Positions 44,726-54,422 of a stretch of DNA of 64,000 nt are shown here, in pieces. The DNA comes from Clostridium nigeriense (GTDB lineage: Bacteria > Bacillota > Clostridia > Clostridiales > Clostridiaceae): NCBI RefSeq assembly GCF_900086595.1, contig NZ_LT575472.1, forward strand, positions 2,812,743 to 2,876,742, written 5' to 3'. Below the pieces are notes generated by a model. It was given only the letters and a program-made list of their open reading frames with translations, was not told the origin of the DNA and did no database searches. Within the stretch, counting starts at the first letter, position 1, and each line of letters starts with the position of its first letter. A program made the position numbers and the translations under genes.

Positions 44726-47700
44726 TTACTTAAAGTACTTTACTCCTGATTTGAAGATTTTTTGATCGAAGTTTCCTGGAATATTTTTATAAAGATCATC
44801 TCCTATTCTTTCTGAATGACCCATTTTTCCAAGAACTCTTCCATCTGGACTTGTTATACCTTCTATTCCTAGCATTGAACCATTTGGATTGTAAGGCATG
44901 TCCATAGATACTTTTCCATTTAAATCAACATATTGTGTTGCAATTTGACCATTTTTAGCTAATTCTTTAAGTAAAGCTTCTGGTGCAACTAATCTTCCTT
45001 CTCCATGGGAAATTGCAACTGAATGTATATCTCCTACATTTACTTCATTAAACCATGGTGATTTATTAGAAGTTATTCTTGTATTTACTATTGAACTCAT
45101 ATGTCTATTAATTTCGTTGTAAGTTAAAGTTGCCATATTTTCTTCAATATCAACAATTTCTCCGTATGGAACTAATCCTAACTTTATAAGTGCTTGGAAG
45201 CCATTGCATATTCCAAGTATTAATCCATCTCTATTTTTAAGAAGATCCATCACTGCATCTTTTATTCTTTCATTTCTAAATATTGTTGAAATAAATTTAC
45301 CTGATCCATCAGGCTCATCACCTGCTGAGAATCCTCCTGGTAACATTATTATTTGACTTTTTCTTATTCTTTTTTCCATATTTAATATTGATTCATTTAA
45401 AAGTTCTTTATTCATATTGTTGAAAATAAATTCTGAAACATCTGCACCTTCTTTTCTAAAAGCTCTAGCACTATCATATTCACAATTTGTTCCAGGAAAT
45501 ACAGGGATAAATACTTTAGGTTTAGCAATTTTAATTGTTGGTGTTTTTATTTCCTTGTATTCAAATAAATCTATATTAACAACTTCTTTTTTATCCTTTG
45601 TTTTTATTTTAAATACCTTGGATAATTTTTCTTCTAATATTTTCTCTAAAGTATCTAATTCAAAATTAATATCATATTCTCTTAAAATAATAGCCCTATC
45701 TTTTATTGTTTTACCTATCACCTTATAAGCGCAACCTTCGAATTCTTTGTCTACTTCTACATAATTTTTTACTTCTAATACTAAACTGCCATAATTAAAA
45801 CCAAATAGTTCTTCCTTAGTTAAGTTTTCAACCTCTGCCCCTATTTTATTTCCTAAAGACATCTTAGTAATTATCTCTGATACCCCACCAAATTTTATTG
45901 ATGATGCTGAAATAACTTTCTTTTCTTTTATTAATTTATAAAGTATTTCTAAATTATTTTTAAATCCTTCAACCTTTAATGTCATATCCTCATTTTTTTC
46001 TGCCATTAAAAGTACTAACTTAGAATTATTATTCTTAAATTCTGGAGAAATAATATTTTCCGCCTTTTCTACAGCTACTGCAAAAGCCACTAAGGATGGT
46101 GGTACATCTATTTCCCCAAAAGTTCCAGACATTGAATCCTTACCACCTATTGCAGGTATTTCTAAATCCATTTGTGCTTGATATGCCCCAAGTAAAGCTG
46201 CAAATGGTTTTCCCCATTTTGTACTATCTTTTCCTAATCTCTCAAAATACTCTTGTAATGTAAGCCTTACCTTTTTATAATTTCCACCCATAGCTGAAAG
46301 CTTAGTTACTGCTTCAATAACTGAATAATATGCCATATGATACGGACTCCAAATTCCCATTTCTGGATTAAATCCAAATGTCATTAAGCTTGCATCTTTA
46401 CTTTCTCCATTTAAAACTGGTATTTTTGCAGCCATTCCTTCTGCAGGAGTTTTTTGAAATTTACCTCCAAATGGCATAAGTACTGTTCCAGCTCCTATGC
46501 TTGAATCAAATCTTTCAACTAACCCTTTTTGTGATGCTACATTTAAACTTTTTAATGTATTTATCCATTCTTTTTTTACATTTAAATTTTCATCAATTTT
46601 AAATGGATATTTCTTAGGAGTTTCTACTTTTACATTAGTTGTTTGTCTTGCTCCATTTGTATCTAAAAACTCTCTCTTTAAATCAACTATATTTTTCCCT
46701 CTCCAAAACATCTTAAGTCTTTCAGAGTCTGTAACTGTAGCAACCTTTACTGCTTCTAAATTTTCTTTTCTAGCTAATTCTATAAACTTTTCTTCATTTT
46801 CTTTATCTATTACAACTGCCATTCTTTCTTGTGATTCTGAAATTGCAATTTCCGTTCCATCTAGTCCATCATATTTCTTTGGAACCTTATCTAAATCTAT
46901 ATCTAGCCCTCTAGTTAATTCTCCTATTGCTACTGATACCCCTCCAGCACCAAAGTCATTACATCTTTTTATCATTTTAGAAACTTCAGAATTTCTAAAT
47001 AATCTTTGTATTTTTCTTTCTATCGGAGGATTTCCTTTTTGAACTTCTGCACCACACTCATTAATAGAATCCTCTGTATGTTCTTTAGAAGACCCTGTTG
47101 CTCCACCTAAACCATCTCTTCCAGTTCTTCCACCTAAAAGAATTACTATATCTGAAGCCTTAGGTTCCTCTCTTACTACATTTTCTTTAGGTCCTGCTGC
47201 TATTACTGCACCTATTTCCATTCTTTTCGCAACATAATTTGGATGATAAATTTCTGAAACCTGACCCGTAGCTAGTCCTATTTGATTTCCATAGGAACTA
47301 TAACCATGAGCTGCTCCTAGTGTTATAGTTCTTTGAGGAAGCTTTCCTTTTAAAGTTTTTTCTATCTCTACTGTTGGATCAGCTGATCCAGTCACTCTCA
47401 TAGCTTGATATACATAAGTTCTACCTGATAATGGATCTCTTATAGCTCCTCCAAGGCAAGTAGCTGCACCACCAAAAGGTTCTATTTCTGTTGGATGGTT
47501 GTGAGTTTCATTTTTAAACATTAATAAATAATCTTCTTGTCCATTATCGGTTTCAACTTTTACATTTATCGAACAAGCATTTATTTCGTCTGAAATATCT
47601 AAGTCATCTAATAGACCCCTTTTTCTCATTTCCTTCATGGTTATAACAGCAATATCCATAAGAGTTTTATCTCTGTCTGTTTCACCATAAACAAAGTTTC

Positions 47701-48472
47701 TTGAATTTAAATATGAATTATAAGATTTGATTATTGGATTTGTATAACATCCATCTTCAATATCAACATTTTTTATAGATGTTGAAAAAGTAGTATGTCT
47801 ACAATGATCTGACCAGTAAGTATCTATAACTTTTATCTCTGTAATAGTTGGATTTCTATTTTCATCTTTAAAATAGTCTTGTATAAGCTTAATATCTTCT
47901 AAACTCATAGCTAATCCCATATTATTATGTAATTCTTCTATTTCTTCATTTGTTTTATTTATAAAATCATTTATAATATCTACATCTTTTGGTTCTAAAG
48001 AATTTGATGATAATTCTAAGTTATTAATATCTACTTCTATTGAATCAACTGGATTTATATAATATTTTTTTATTTTTTCAATTTCTTTAGTAGATAAAAT
48101 TCCCTTTAATACAATTATTTTCGTCCACTTAATTTTTATTTTTTCTCCAGAAGTTAATATTTGATAACATTCTGAAGCAGAATCAGCTCTTTGATCATAT
48201 TGACCTGGTAAATATTCAACTCCAAAGGCAAATTCATTTTCTTCTAATGGAAATTCATTTTCGTAAAGATTATCTACAGTTTTCTCAGAAAATATAGTGT
48301 AAAGTGATTTTATATATTCTTCTTTATTTACTTCTTCTAAAGTGTATTTGTTAACTAGTCTAACATTTTCTAAAGAATTTAATCCTAGGTTATTTTTAAA
48401 ATCTTCTAATAAACTTTTTCCTTCAATATCATAACCACTTTTCTTCTCAACAAATATACATCTCATCTTCAA
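44726..48472 (-). CDS. purL: Phosphoribosylformylglycinamidine synthase, fused PurL
   Basis: 1248 residues; PurS-like, PurL and PurQ parts in one chain, the large form seen in clostridia. Makes FGAM (step 4). Motifs: FKNETHNHPTEIEPFGGAAT, GRTGRDGLGGATGSS, GGKDSMSGTF; the C-terminal glutaminase has FPGTNCEYDSARAF, GICNGFQALIKLG (catalytic Cys) and SHGEGRL. TTG at 48472 lies 8 bases after GGAGG; an ATG two codons later is the alternative. First gene of the operon, behind a PurBox. Confidence 0.97.
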   Translation of the reverse strand: MKMRCIFVEKKSGYDIEGKSLLEDFKNNLGLNSLENVRLVNKYTLEEVNKEEYIKSLYTIFSEKTVDNLYENEFPLEENEFAFGVEYLPGQYDQRADSASECYQILTSGEKIKIKWTKIIVLKGILSTKEIEKIKKYYINPVDSIEVDINNLELSSNSLEPKDVDIINDFINKTNEEIEELHNNMGLAMSLEDIKLIQDYFKDENRNPTITEIKVIDTYWSDHCRHTTFSTSIKNVDIEDGCYTNPIIKSYNSYLNSRNFVYGETDRDKTLMDIAVITMKEMRKRGLLDDLDISDEINACSINVKVETDNGQEDYLLMFKNETHNHPTEIEPFGGAATCLGGAIRDPLSGRTYVYQAMRVTGSADPTVEIEKTLKGKLPQRTITLGAAHGYSSYGNQIGLATGQVSEIYHPNYVAKRMEIGAVIAAGPKENVVREEPKASDIVILLGGRTGRDGLGGATGSSKEHTEDSINECGAEVQKGNPPIERKIQRLFRNSEVSKMIKRCNDFGAGGVSVAIGELTRGLDIDLDKVPKKYDGLDGTEIAISESQERMAVVIDKENEEKFIELARKENLEAVKVATVTDSERLKMFWRGKNIVDLKREFLDTNGARQTTNVKVETPKKYPFKIDENLNVKKEWINTLKSLNVASQKGLVERFDSSIGAGTVLMPFGGKFQKTPAEGMAAKIPVLNGESKDASLMTFGFNPEMGIWSPYHMAYYSVIEAVTKLSAMGGNYKKVRLTLQEYFERLGKDSTKWGKPFAALLGAYQAQMDLEIPAIGGKDSMSGTFGEIDVPPSLVAFAVAVEKAENIISPEFKNNNSKLVLLMAEKNEDMTLKVEGFKNNLEILYKLIKEKKVISASSIKFGGVSEIITKMSLGNKIGAEVENLTKEELFGFNYGSLVLEVKNYVEVDKEFEGCAYKVIGKTIKDRAIILREYDINFELDTLEKILEEKLSKVFKIKTKDKKEVVNIDLFEYKEIKTPTIKIAKPKVFIPVFPGTNCEYDSARAFRKEGADVSEFIFNNMNKELLNESILNMEKRIRKSQIIMLPGGFSAGDEPDGSGKFISTIFRNERIKDAVMDLLKNRDGLILGICNGFQALIKLGLVPYGEIVDIEENMATLTYNEINRHMSSIVNTRITSNKSPWFNEVNVGDIHSVAISHGEGRLVAPEALLKELAKNGQIATQYVDLNGKVSMDMPYNPNGSMLGIEGITSPDGRVLGKMGHSERIGDDLYKNIPGNFDQKIFKSGVKYFK

Positions 48473-48500
48473 CCTTCATACCTCCAAAGTAATCAGTTAT

Positions 48501-48544
48501 AAAACCGAACATTTATTTATTTATTTCAAAAATATTTCGTATTT
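48501..48544 (-). promoter_or_regulatory. PurBox pair, upstream of purL
   Basis: AAAACCGAACATT (48501-48513) matches the PurR site consensus AWWWCCGAACWWT completely. A degenerate inverse copy ATATTTCGTATTT lies at 48532-48544, 18 bases further. Control of the pur operon by PurR and PRPP is inferred from Bacillus and Lactococcus. Confidence 0.72.
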
Positions 48545-48603
48545 ATATTTAAAGATTATCATTTTAAGAATATATTGTCAACTTTATTTTATTAAACACA
48601 AAA

Positions 48604-48627
48604 ATAATTCGTTATATAACGAATTAT
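48604..48627. promoter_or_regulatory. 24-bp perfect palindrome between purL and the small ORFs
   Basis: Half site ATAATTCGTTAT (48604-48615) with its exact complement (48616-48627). Looks like an operator for one or both divergent units. Part of it (ATTCGTTATATAA) also occurs at 35524, before the ECF sigma gene. Confidence 0.6.
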
Positions 48628-48760
48628 ACTCTTATTTATTTTAATATAATTTGTATTTTCTTTCTTTTTCCTATTTTGTCTTTAAAAAATAATATATTTA
48701 TGTTATTTAATATTTTTTTTAAGACAAACTAATAGAGAATAATTAAAGGTGGTGTTATTT

Positions 48761-48949
48761 ATGAAAAGAAATGCAAAGGAAAACTTAAAATTAACCTTAG
48801 AAGAGCTTTGCTCTTGTGAAAATCATTTAAATACTGCCTATTTACATGCAGAAGATTCTTATAATAGAACTGAAATTCATGCAGCTCTAAAAGCAATAGG
48901 TAGTGCAGTAGAAACTACACAAAATGCTATAAGAAATTATAAAGATTAA
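48761..48949 (+). CDS. Small helical protein, tandem paralogue 1
   Basis: 62 residues, starting MKRNAKENLKLTLEELCSC. GTG at 48749 lies in the ribosome site AAAGGTGGTG; ATG at 48761 is the start. All-helical with a single Cys pair side. It shares with the next gene the pattern NAK-x-x-L-K-x-x-L, with ALKAIGSAV and TQNAIRNYKD matching DTLANVNKAL and TRTSTYGFKD in the neighbour. The family resembles small spore-coat-associated helical proteins, but this is not certain. Confidence 0.7.
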   Translation: MKRNAKENLKLTLEELCSCENHLNTAYLHAEDSYNRTEIHAALKAIGSAVETTQNAIRNYKD

Positions 48950-48963
48950 AGGAGTGTATGTAT

Positions 48964-49158
48964 ATGGGACATAAACCTAATGCTAAAGATGAATTGAAAA
49001 GTGCTTTAACTAATGTTGTTCATGCTCAAGAATTACTTCATGATGCAATTAAAACGGTAGAAAAAGAGGATAATAAACAAATCTTGCAAGATACCTTAGC
49101 TAATGTTAATAAAGCTTTAAATATTACTAGAACTTCTACTTATGGATTTAAAGATTAA
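48964..49158 (+). CDS. Small helical protein, tandem paralogue 2
   Basis: 64 residues, starting MGHKPNAKDELKSALTNVVH. ATG at 48964 is nine bases after AAGGAG; an in-frame ATG at 48958 is too close. Same length and helical pattern as the gene 14 bp upstream, clearly a tandem duplicate. No cysteine; role unknown. A terminator follows. Confidence 0.7.
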   Translation: MGHKPNAKDELKSALTNVVHAQELLHDAIKTVEKEDNKQILQDTLANVNKALNITRTSTYGFKD

Positions 49159-49160
49159 AA

Positions 49161-49188
49161 CAAAAAAGACTGTAGTTTCCTACAGTCT
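49161..49188. terminator. Intrinsic terminator, converging small genes
   Basis: AGACTGTAG (49167-49175) and CTACAGTCT (49180-49188), with a T run on the minus strand. Confidence 0.82.
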
Positions 49189-49194
49189 AATTTA

Positions 49195-49347
49195 CTATCT
49201 TCTGTTGTTGTTCTTTCTTGCTCTTCTGCAATCAGCACATCTAACTGGATCGTTATCGAATCCTTTTTCTTTGTAGAATTCTTGTTCTCCAACTGTGAAC
49301 ACGAACTCATTTCCGCAATCTTTACAAACTATTTTCTTATCTTCCAT
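49195..49347 (-). CDS. Small zinc-ribbon protein, 50 residues
   Basis: Starts MEDKKIVCKDCGNEFVF; contains two CxxC pairs, CKDC (8-11) and CADC (37-40), and ends with a basic tail RRARKNNNRR. This is the zinc-ribbon 'probable zinc-binding' family common in clostridia. ATG at 49347 follows GGAGG. Likely binds zinc and perhaps nucleic acid. Confidence 0.82.
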   Translation of the reverse strand: MEDKKIVCKDCGNEFVFTVGEQEFYKEKGFDNDPVRCADCRRARKNNNRR

Positions 49348-49588
49348 TATTAAAACCTCCATTTTAAAGACTATATAGTAATATTAATCTCTACCATGGA
49401 GAATATCATTATCTATCAAAATCTTTAAACTAATTATTTTTTATAGCTTTTAGCTACGTTATTATATTATCATAATTCAAAAAAAAAATCCACACTTTTT
49501 TTAATATTATACAACAAAAATTTTTCCAACTTTACCTTTATAAATTTTCTTTATCTGTCTTATATTCATTAGATTATTTAATAACTTA

Positions 49589-49680
49589 AAACATGAAGTA
49601 TGGAAATTATAAAAAATACCGGTAGCGTATACTACCGGCAAAGAAACCTACGTAACCCCTTAGGGTCATTATTATTTTTA
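49589..49680. repeat. Dispersed hairpin element, copy 3
   Basis: Starts with AAACATGAAGTAT and GGAAATTATAAAAA, close to copy 1 at 7581-7606. Then hairpins CCGGTAG-CGTATA-CTACCGG (49619-49638) and AACCC/GGGT (49655-49666) with T-rich 3' sequence. The first of these may also end the amidase transcript on the minus strand. The rest of the 49381-49588 gap is AT-rich and holds nothing I recognise. Confidence 0.5.
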
Positions 49681-49720
49681 TCATTTTTACTATTTTATAT
49701 TCTTTATTTATAATTTTATT

Positions 49721-50674
49721 TTATAAATCACTTCTATCCAGTAAATATTCTAAAAGTTCTTTTGAGGATTTTGCTCTAGAATATCTTTCATATTCTACAT
49801 TCTTTAATTTATTTTCCATATTATAAATAAACTCTTCTGTATCCTTACTTTTATAACTAGCATTGTCAAATCTAGTATCTTCTATGCTAATTTTTATCAT
49901 ATCCATAGCTTCTTGTAACTCCTCATTATAATCCTCTTCTGTTAAAACAGTCATCCCTCTAGATTCTTTTATATTATTTATATCATTTTTTATATTATAA
50001 ATTAAGAGATTATAATCATCTGGCTTACCTAATAAATAGTATTTTAAATTACCGTTCTTATAGAAATTCTCTATTGAATTTGAATGTTGGGAAAAATAAA
50101 TAGTTTTTTTCTCTAGTAAATCTGTTATTGCTTGGGAATGAAAAGCTATATTATTTGGCCTCGAATACTGAACAATATCCCCAACATATATACTATTGTA
50201 AATTTCATCCCAATTACCTAAAGCATCCTCAATTTTATACTCTCTATAACTATAAACTCGCTTATATTCCTTTCCAAAATGTAAATTAAAAGCCTTAGCT
50301 GATGTCCAAGTTGCACTTCTATTAGGTAAATTAGAAGAATAATAAAACCAAGATTTAATATCAGTTGAACTTTTCTTAGATCCTATAAATTCCATGCCAC
50401 CAGCACGCAATACTTGCGATACAAAGTTAGTACAATCTCCACCATCATTTATATAATTATAATATTCCTTATTAGAAGTTATTGCCCATTTAATAGCATA
50501 ATCTCTAGCTTTTTCCCTATCATAATAGCTATTATCAGCATAATTTTCTAAATTATCATTTATATTTCCTGCTAATGAAACCTTCCTATTCACTCCTAAT
50601 TCACACAACATAAAGAATAAAACCAATACCATTATTAGCTTTAATTTAATGTCTATTTTTAATATTTTCTTCAT
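49721..50674 (-). CDS. Secreted amidase-domain (Amidase_6) protein
   Basis: 317 residues. An N-terminal membrane segment or signal (residues 13-25) precedes YDREKARDYAIKWA and GGDCTNFVSQVLRAGG, the catalytic Cys81 motif of the Amidase_6/NlpC-like family; the His is probably in IAFHSQ. It should hydrolyse an amide bond in the cell wall or a related polymer. A charged C-terminal helical region of about 100 residues is extra. ATG at 50674; isolated gene. Confidence 0.82.
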   Translation of the reverse strand: MKKILKIDIKLKLIMVLVLFFMLCELGVNRKVSLAGNINDNLENYADNSYYDREKARDYAIKWAITSNKEYYNYINDGGDCTNFVSQVLRAGGMEFIGSKKSSTDIKSWFYYSSNLPNRSATWTSAKAFNLHFGKEYKRVYSYREYKIEDALGNWDEIYNSIYVGDIVQYSRPNNIAFHSQAITDLLEKKTIYFSQHSNSIENFYKNGNLKYYLLGKPDDYNLLIYNIKNDINNIKESRGMTVLTEEDYNEELQEAMDMIKISIEDTRFDNASYKSKDTEEFIYNMENKLKNVEYERYSRAKSSKELLEYLLDRSDL

Positions 50675-50739
50675 ATTTTATTTCTCCAGATCCTTTCAGT
50701 TTATATTATATCTTTTGAAATAAAACTAAATTTATTACA

Positions 50740-50814
50740 TAAAAAAAGGACTTTTGCATAAAGACCTATTATAAAATCTTAATATTTATATAATATCCTT
50801 AATGCAATCGTCCT
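50740..50814 (-). terminator. Long-stem terminator after the stomatin/NfeD operon
   Basis: AGGACTTTTGCATAAAG (50747-50763) pairs imperfectly with the stretch at 50798-50814; seven T follow on the minus strand. The loop is 34 nt. Confidence 0.6.
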
Positions 50815-50846
50815 AAGTTTTTTTATAAGTTAAGTTTGCCTAACTC

Positions 50847-51803
50847 TTAACTTTCCTTGCTTCCCTTTAACATTTCTCCAATAGCTGCTATACTTCCAAG
50901 AGAAGATAATGTTTCATTTGGTAATATAAGCTTATTAGCTGGATTATTAGCCATTTCTTTAAGAGCTTCAACTTGCTTTAATGCTATAACTGTTTCATTT
51001 GTTCCTGATTCAATAATAGCTTGGTTAACCTTTCTAATAGCTTCTGCTTCTGCAATTGAAATTTCCTCAATTGCCTTAGCTTTACCTTCTGCTTCAAGTA
51101 ATTGAGATTCCTTTAAACCTTCTGCTCTTCTTATATTAGCTTCCTTTTCAGCTTCTGCTGCAAGTATTTTAGATCTCTTTTCTCCTTCAGCTTTTTCAAT
51201 TTGTGATTGTCTTTGTCCTTCTGCTTCAAGAATCATAGCTCTTTTATTTCTCTCTGCCTTCATTTGCTTTTCCATAGCTTCTTGAATTTCTGTTGGAGGT
51301 ATTATATTTTTAATTTCAACTGAGAGAATCTTTATACCATATGCATCAGTAACTTCGTCAATTATACTTAAAAGATCTTGATTTATCTTATCTCTACCTG
51401 ATAATATTTCATCTAAAGTCATATTACCTAATATATTTCTCATATTAGTTGTTGCTGAATAAACTATACCAGATCTATAATCTTCAATGTTATAAACAGC
51501 ATCTTTAGCATTTAAAAGTTTATAGAAAATTACATTATCAACTGAAATCTTAACATTATCCTTAGTGATAACTGATTGTGGTGGTACATCTAAAATTTGT
51601 TGCTTTGTTGAAACCTTTTTTCTAACAAAGTCTACAAAAGGAATCATAAAATGCCATCCAGGTTCTAATGTCTTATGATATTGCCCAAACCTTTCTACTA
51701 CGTATAAATATCCTGTATTTACTATCTTTATTGATGATAAAATTGTAATTAAAACAAAAAGTATTATTACTCCTATAATAACAAGTCCTATTACATTTTC
51801 CAT
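50847..51803 (-). CDS. SPFH/Band 7 membrane protein (stomatin-like)
   Basis: 318 residues. One N-terminal membrane segment (residues 4-24), then the Band 7 domain (RFGQYHKTLEPGWHFMIPFVD; ILDVPPQSVITKDNVKISVD) and a long Glu/Ala-rich coiled coil (residues 185-260). Probably makes ring-shaped membrane microdomains. It follows an NfeD-type gene by 3 bp; NfeD/stomatin pairs are typical. Confidence 0.93.
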   Translation of the reverse strand: MENVIGLVIIGVIILFVLITILSSIKIVNTGYLYVVERFGQYHKTLEPGWHFMIPFVDFVRKKVSTKQQILDVPPQSVITKDNVKISVDNVIFYKLLNAKDAVYNIEDYRSGIVYSATTNMRNILGNMTLDEILSGRDKINQDLLSIIDEVTDAYGIKILSVEIKNIIPPTEIQEAMEKQMKAERNKRAMILEAEGQRQSQIEKAEGEKRSKILAAEAEKEANIRRAEGLKESQLLEAEGKAKAIEEISIAEAEAIRKVNQAIIESGTNETVIALKQVEALKEMANNPANKLILPNETLSSLGSIAAIGEMLKGSKES

Positions 51804-51806
51804 TAC

Positions 51807-52232
51807 CTACACCTCTTTTTTTATATTTAATTTTATACCTTCAATTCCTATAATCTTAAAGTTTTCCCCTTTTTTAATTTCTTCTCCTGTATTTTGCATA
51901 GTCCAATAGATTCCATCTACTTTAACTCTAGCTCTATCCACTATATCTTCTTCTGCCCTCATAATTCTACCTATATAGGTTTCCTCCATTAGAGGTGTTC
52001 TTTTAACTGATTTTTTAAATTTCTTCTTTGCCCAAGGATAACCTATGGCAATAGTAATTAAGTTTACAATTAAGAAAATTATAACCTGAATGCCAAAAGA
52101 TACACCTATAAAGTCTGCTACCATTGCTGTAACTGCTCCTACTATAAACCAAGCAAATAAGAAATTACTAGTAGCTATATCTATAGCAATTGAAATCGCA
52201 GCAATAATAATCCAAAAAATTATAGCACTCAT
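51807..52232 (-). CDS. NfeD-family membrane protein
   Basis: 141 residues. Two to three hydrophobic segments (FWIIIAAISIAIDIATSNFL; IQVIIFLIVNLITIAIGY) then a C-terminal OB-fold (YIGRIMRAEEDIVDRARVKV). NfeD proteins act with stomatin-like partners, here the gene directly downstream. GGAGG precedes ATG. Confidence 0.92.
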   Translation of the reverse strand: MSAIIFWIIIAAISIAIDIATSNFLFAWFIVGAVTAMVADFIGVSFGIQVIIFLIVNLITIAIGYPWAKKKFKKSVKRTPLMEETYIGRIMRAEEDIVDRARVKVDGIYWTMQNTGEEIKKGENFKIIGIEGIKLNIKKEV

Positions 52233-52512
52233 TATTCCCCCTCCTTCTTTTAATAATATTATAGCATTCTTAGCAAAAATTTAAAAATTATTTAATTGAT
52301 GGTTTTATTATATTATACTCTTTATCATTTTACAATAGTTTTTATATCCTTTTATATGGTATATTATAACCTTTTATTCTATTTTCACTTACTTTTCTCC
52401 TATTATCATTGATTTTCTATAGTTTTCCTTTTATTATTTAAATAGTTAGTTTTGAATTTAATATTTAAAAAGAGTTAAAATATAAATATAGTTTATAGAT
52501 AGGAGAGATTTT

Positions 52513-54417
52513 ATGGATTTTATAAAAGTTGCTTCTGCATGTCCCGTAACACGAGTTGCAGATATAGAGTATAACTTAGATAATATATTTAAATGTTTAG
52601 ATGAAGCAAATAAAAATGATACAAAAGCAATAGTATTCCCCGAACTATGTATTACATCCTACAGCTGTGGTGATTTATTTATGCAATATAGCCTCATAGA
52701 GAAATCAAATATGGCTATAAAAAAAATAGTTGAAAAAAGCTTAGATTTAGATATGTTAATTGCAGTTGGTGCTCCTTTAAATTTTAAAAATGCATTATTT
52801 AACTGTGCTTATATAATATTTAATGGAAAACTACTTGGCATTGTTCCAAAATCCTATATACCAAATTATAGTGAGTTTTATGAAAAGCGTTGGTTCAGCG
52901 AAGGGCTAGGAATAGTTAATGAAAAAATTGATTTTGACTTTCAAAAAGATGTTCCCTTCGGTACTAATCTAATTTTCAAATCCGATAATTATACCTTTGG
53001 ATTTGAAGTTTGTGAAGATCTTTGGGTTACTATTCCTCCTAGTTCTTATCTTTCACTTTTAGGAGCAAATATCATCGGAAACCTTTCTGCTTCAAACGAA
53101 CTTGTAAGTAAAAAGGATTATAGAAAAGACTTAATTTCAAATCAAAGTGCTAGATGTATGTCAGCATATATTTATTCATCTGCAGGAGTTCACGAATCAA
53201 CTACAGATTTATTATTTAGTGGTCATCTTCTTATATCCGAAAATGGTACAATACTAAAAGAAAATAATAGGTTCCAAAGGGATAACGAAGTTATTTATTC
53301 TTATATAGATGTATTTAAGCTTAATAGCGAAAGACTTAAAAATATAAGCTATAGAGATGCTTCTAGAATTGTTCCTTTTGATGCTAAAATAATAAATTTC
53401 AACTATAAAGAAAATAAAATTATTAATTTTGATAGATACATAGATAAACATCCTTTTGTTCCATCAAATATACAATTAAGAGAAGAAAGATGTAAAGAAA
53501 TATTTAGTATTCAAGCTTCTGCTTTAGCTAAAAGAATGGAGCATACCAATTTGAAAAAAGCTGTTATAGGTATATCTGGAGGCCTTGATTCTACTTTAGC
53601 ATTACTAGTTGTAGCAAAAACCTTTAAACTTTTAGGTATAGATAATAAAAATATAGTTACTATCACTATGCCTGGCTTTGGTACTACAGATAGAACTTAT
53701 AATAATGCTTTAACACTATGTAAAGAACTTGGTTGTGATTTAAGAGAAATAAATATAGTAAAAGCAGCTTTACAACACTTTGAAGATATAGGTCATGATA
53801 AAAATATCCATGATGTTACTTATGAAAATGTTCAGGCAAGAGAAAGAACTCAAATACTTATGGATATTGCTAATAAGGAAGGTGGCTTATTAATAGGAAC
53901 TGGAGATCTTTCAGAACTTGCTCTTGGATGGTGTACTTATAACGGTGACCACATGAGTATGTATTCAGTAAATCCATCTATTCCAAAAACTTTAGTTAGA
54001 TACTTAGTTAAATATGTAGCTGAAAAGGAATCTACTAAAGAAGTTGCTGAAACATTATTAGACATATTAGACACTCCAGTTAGCCCTGAATTATTACCTA
54101 AAGGAGATAAGGGTGAAATTACACAAAAAACAGAAGATATTGTTGGTCCATATGAATTACATGACTTTTTCTTATATCACTTTATAAAAAATGGTTCTTC
54201 AAAAGAAAGAATTAGAACTCTTGCAGAATATGCTTTTAAAGATGATTACAGTAAAGAAGAAATAACAAAATGGCTTGATAAATTTATCTATAGATTCTTT
54301 ACTCAGCAATTTAAGAGAAGTGCTTTACCTGATGGCCCTAAAGTTGGTAGTATATCCTTAAGTCCACGCGGAGATTGGAGAATGCCTTCTGATGCTTCTT
54401 TTAATTCCTTTAAATAA
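52513..54417 (+). CDS. nadE: Glutamine-dependent NAD+ synthetase
   Basis: 634 residues. N-terminal nitrilase-type glutaminase (residues 1-275): Glu in VFPELCITSYSC, Lys in VPKSYIPNYSEFYEKRWF and Cys in FEVCEDLW; C-terminal NAD synthetase with ISGGLDSTLAL P-loop, then GTGDLSELALGW. It amidates deamido-NAD. AGGAGAG precedes ATG at 52513. Plus-strand single gene. Confidence 0.96.
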   Translation: MDFIKVASACPVTRVADIEYNLDNIFKCLDEANKNDTKAIVFPELCITSYSCGDLFMQYSLIEKSNMAIKKIVEKSLDLDMLIAVGAPLNFKNALFNCAYIIFNGKLLGIVPKSYIPNYSEFYEKRWFSEGLGIVNEKIDFDFQKDVPFGTNLIFKSDNYTFGFEVCEDLWVTIPPSSYLSLLGANIIGNLSASNELVSKKDYRKDLISNQSARCMSAYIYSSAGVHESTTDLLFSGHLLISENGTILKENNRFQRDNEVIYSYIDVFKLNSERLKNISYRDASRIVPFDAKIINFNYKENKIINFDRYIDKHPFVPSNIQLREERCKEIFSIQASALAKRMEHTNLKKAVIGISGGLDSTLALLVVAKTFKLLGIDNKNIVTITMPGFGTTDRTYNNALTLCKELGCDLREINIVKAALQHFEDIGHDKNIHDVTYENVQARERTQILMDIANKEGGLLIGTGDLSELALGWCTYNGDHMSMYSVNPSIPKTLVRYLVKYVAEKESTKEVAETLLDILDTPVSPELLPKGDKGEITQKTEDIVGPYELHDFFLYHFIKNGSSKERIRTLAEYAFKDDYSKEEITKWLDKFIYRFFTQQFKRSALPDGPKVGSISLSPRGDWRMPSDASFNSFK

Positions 54418-54422
54418 AAAAG

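Noticed and set aside
46497..47042. 181-codon plus-strand frame inside purL
   Set aside because: Shadow of conserved purL coding sequence on the other strand.
49600..49680. c-di-GMP or other known riboswitch
   Set aside because: Conserved loop sequences of known classes are missing and no gene follows in the right direction.
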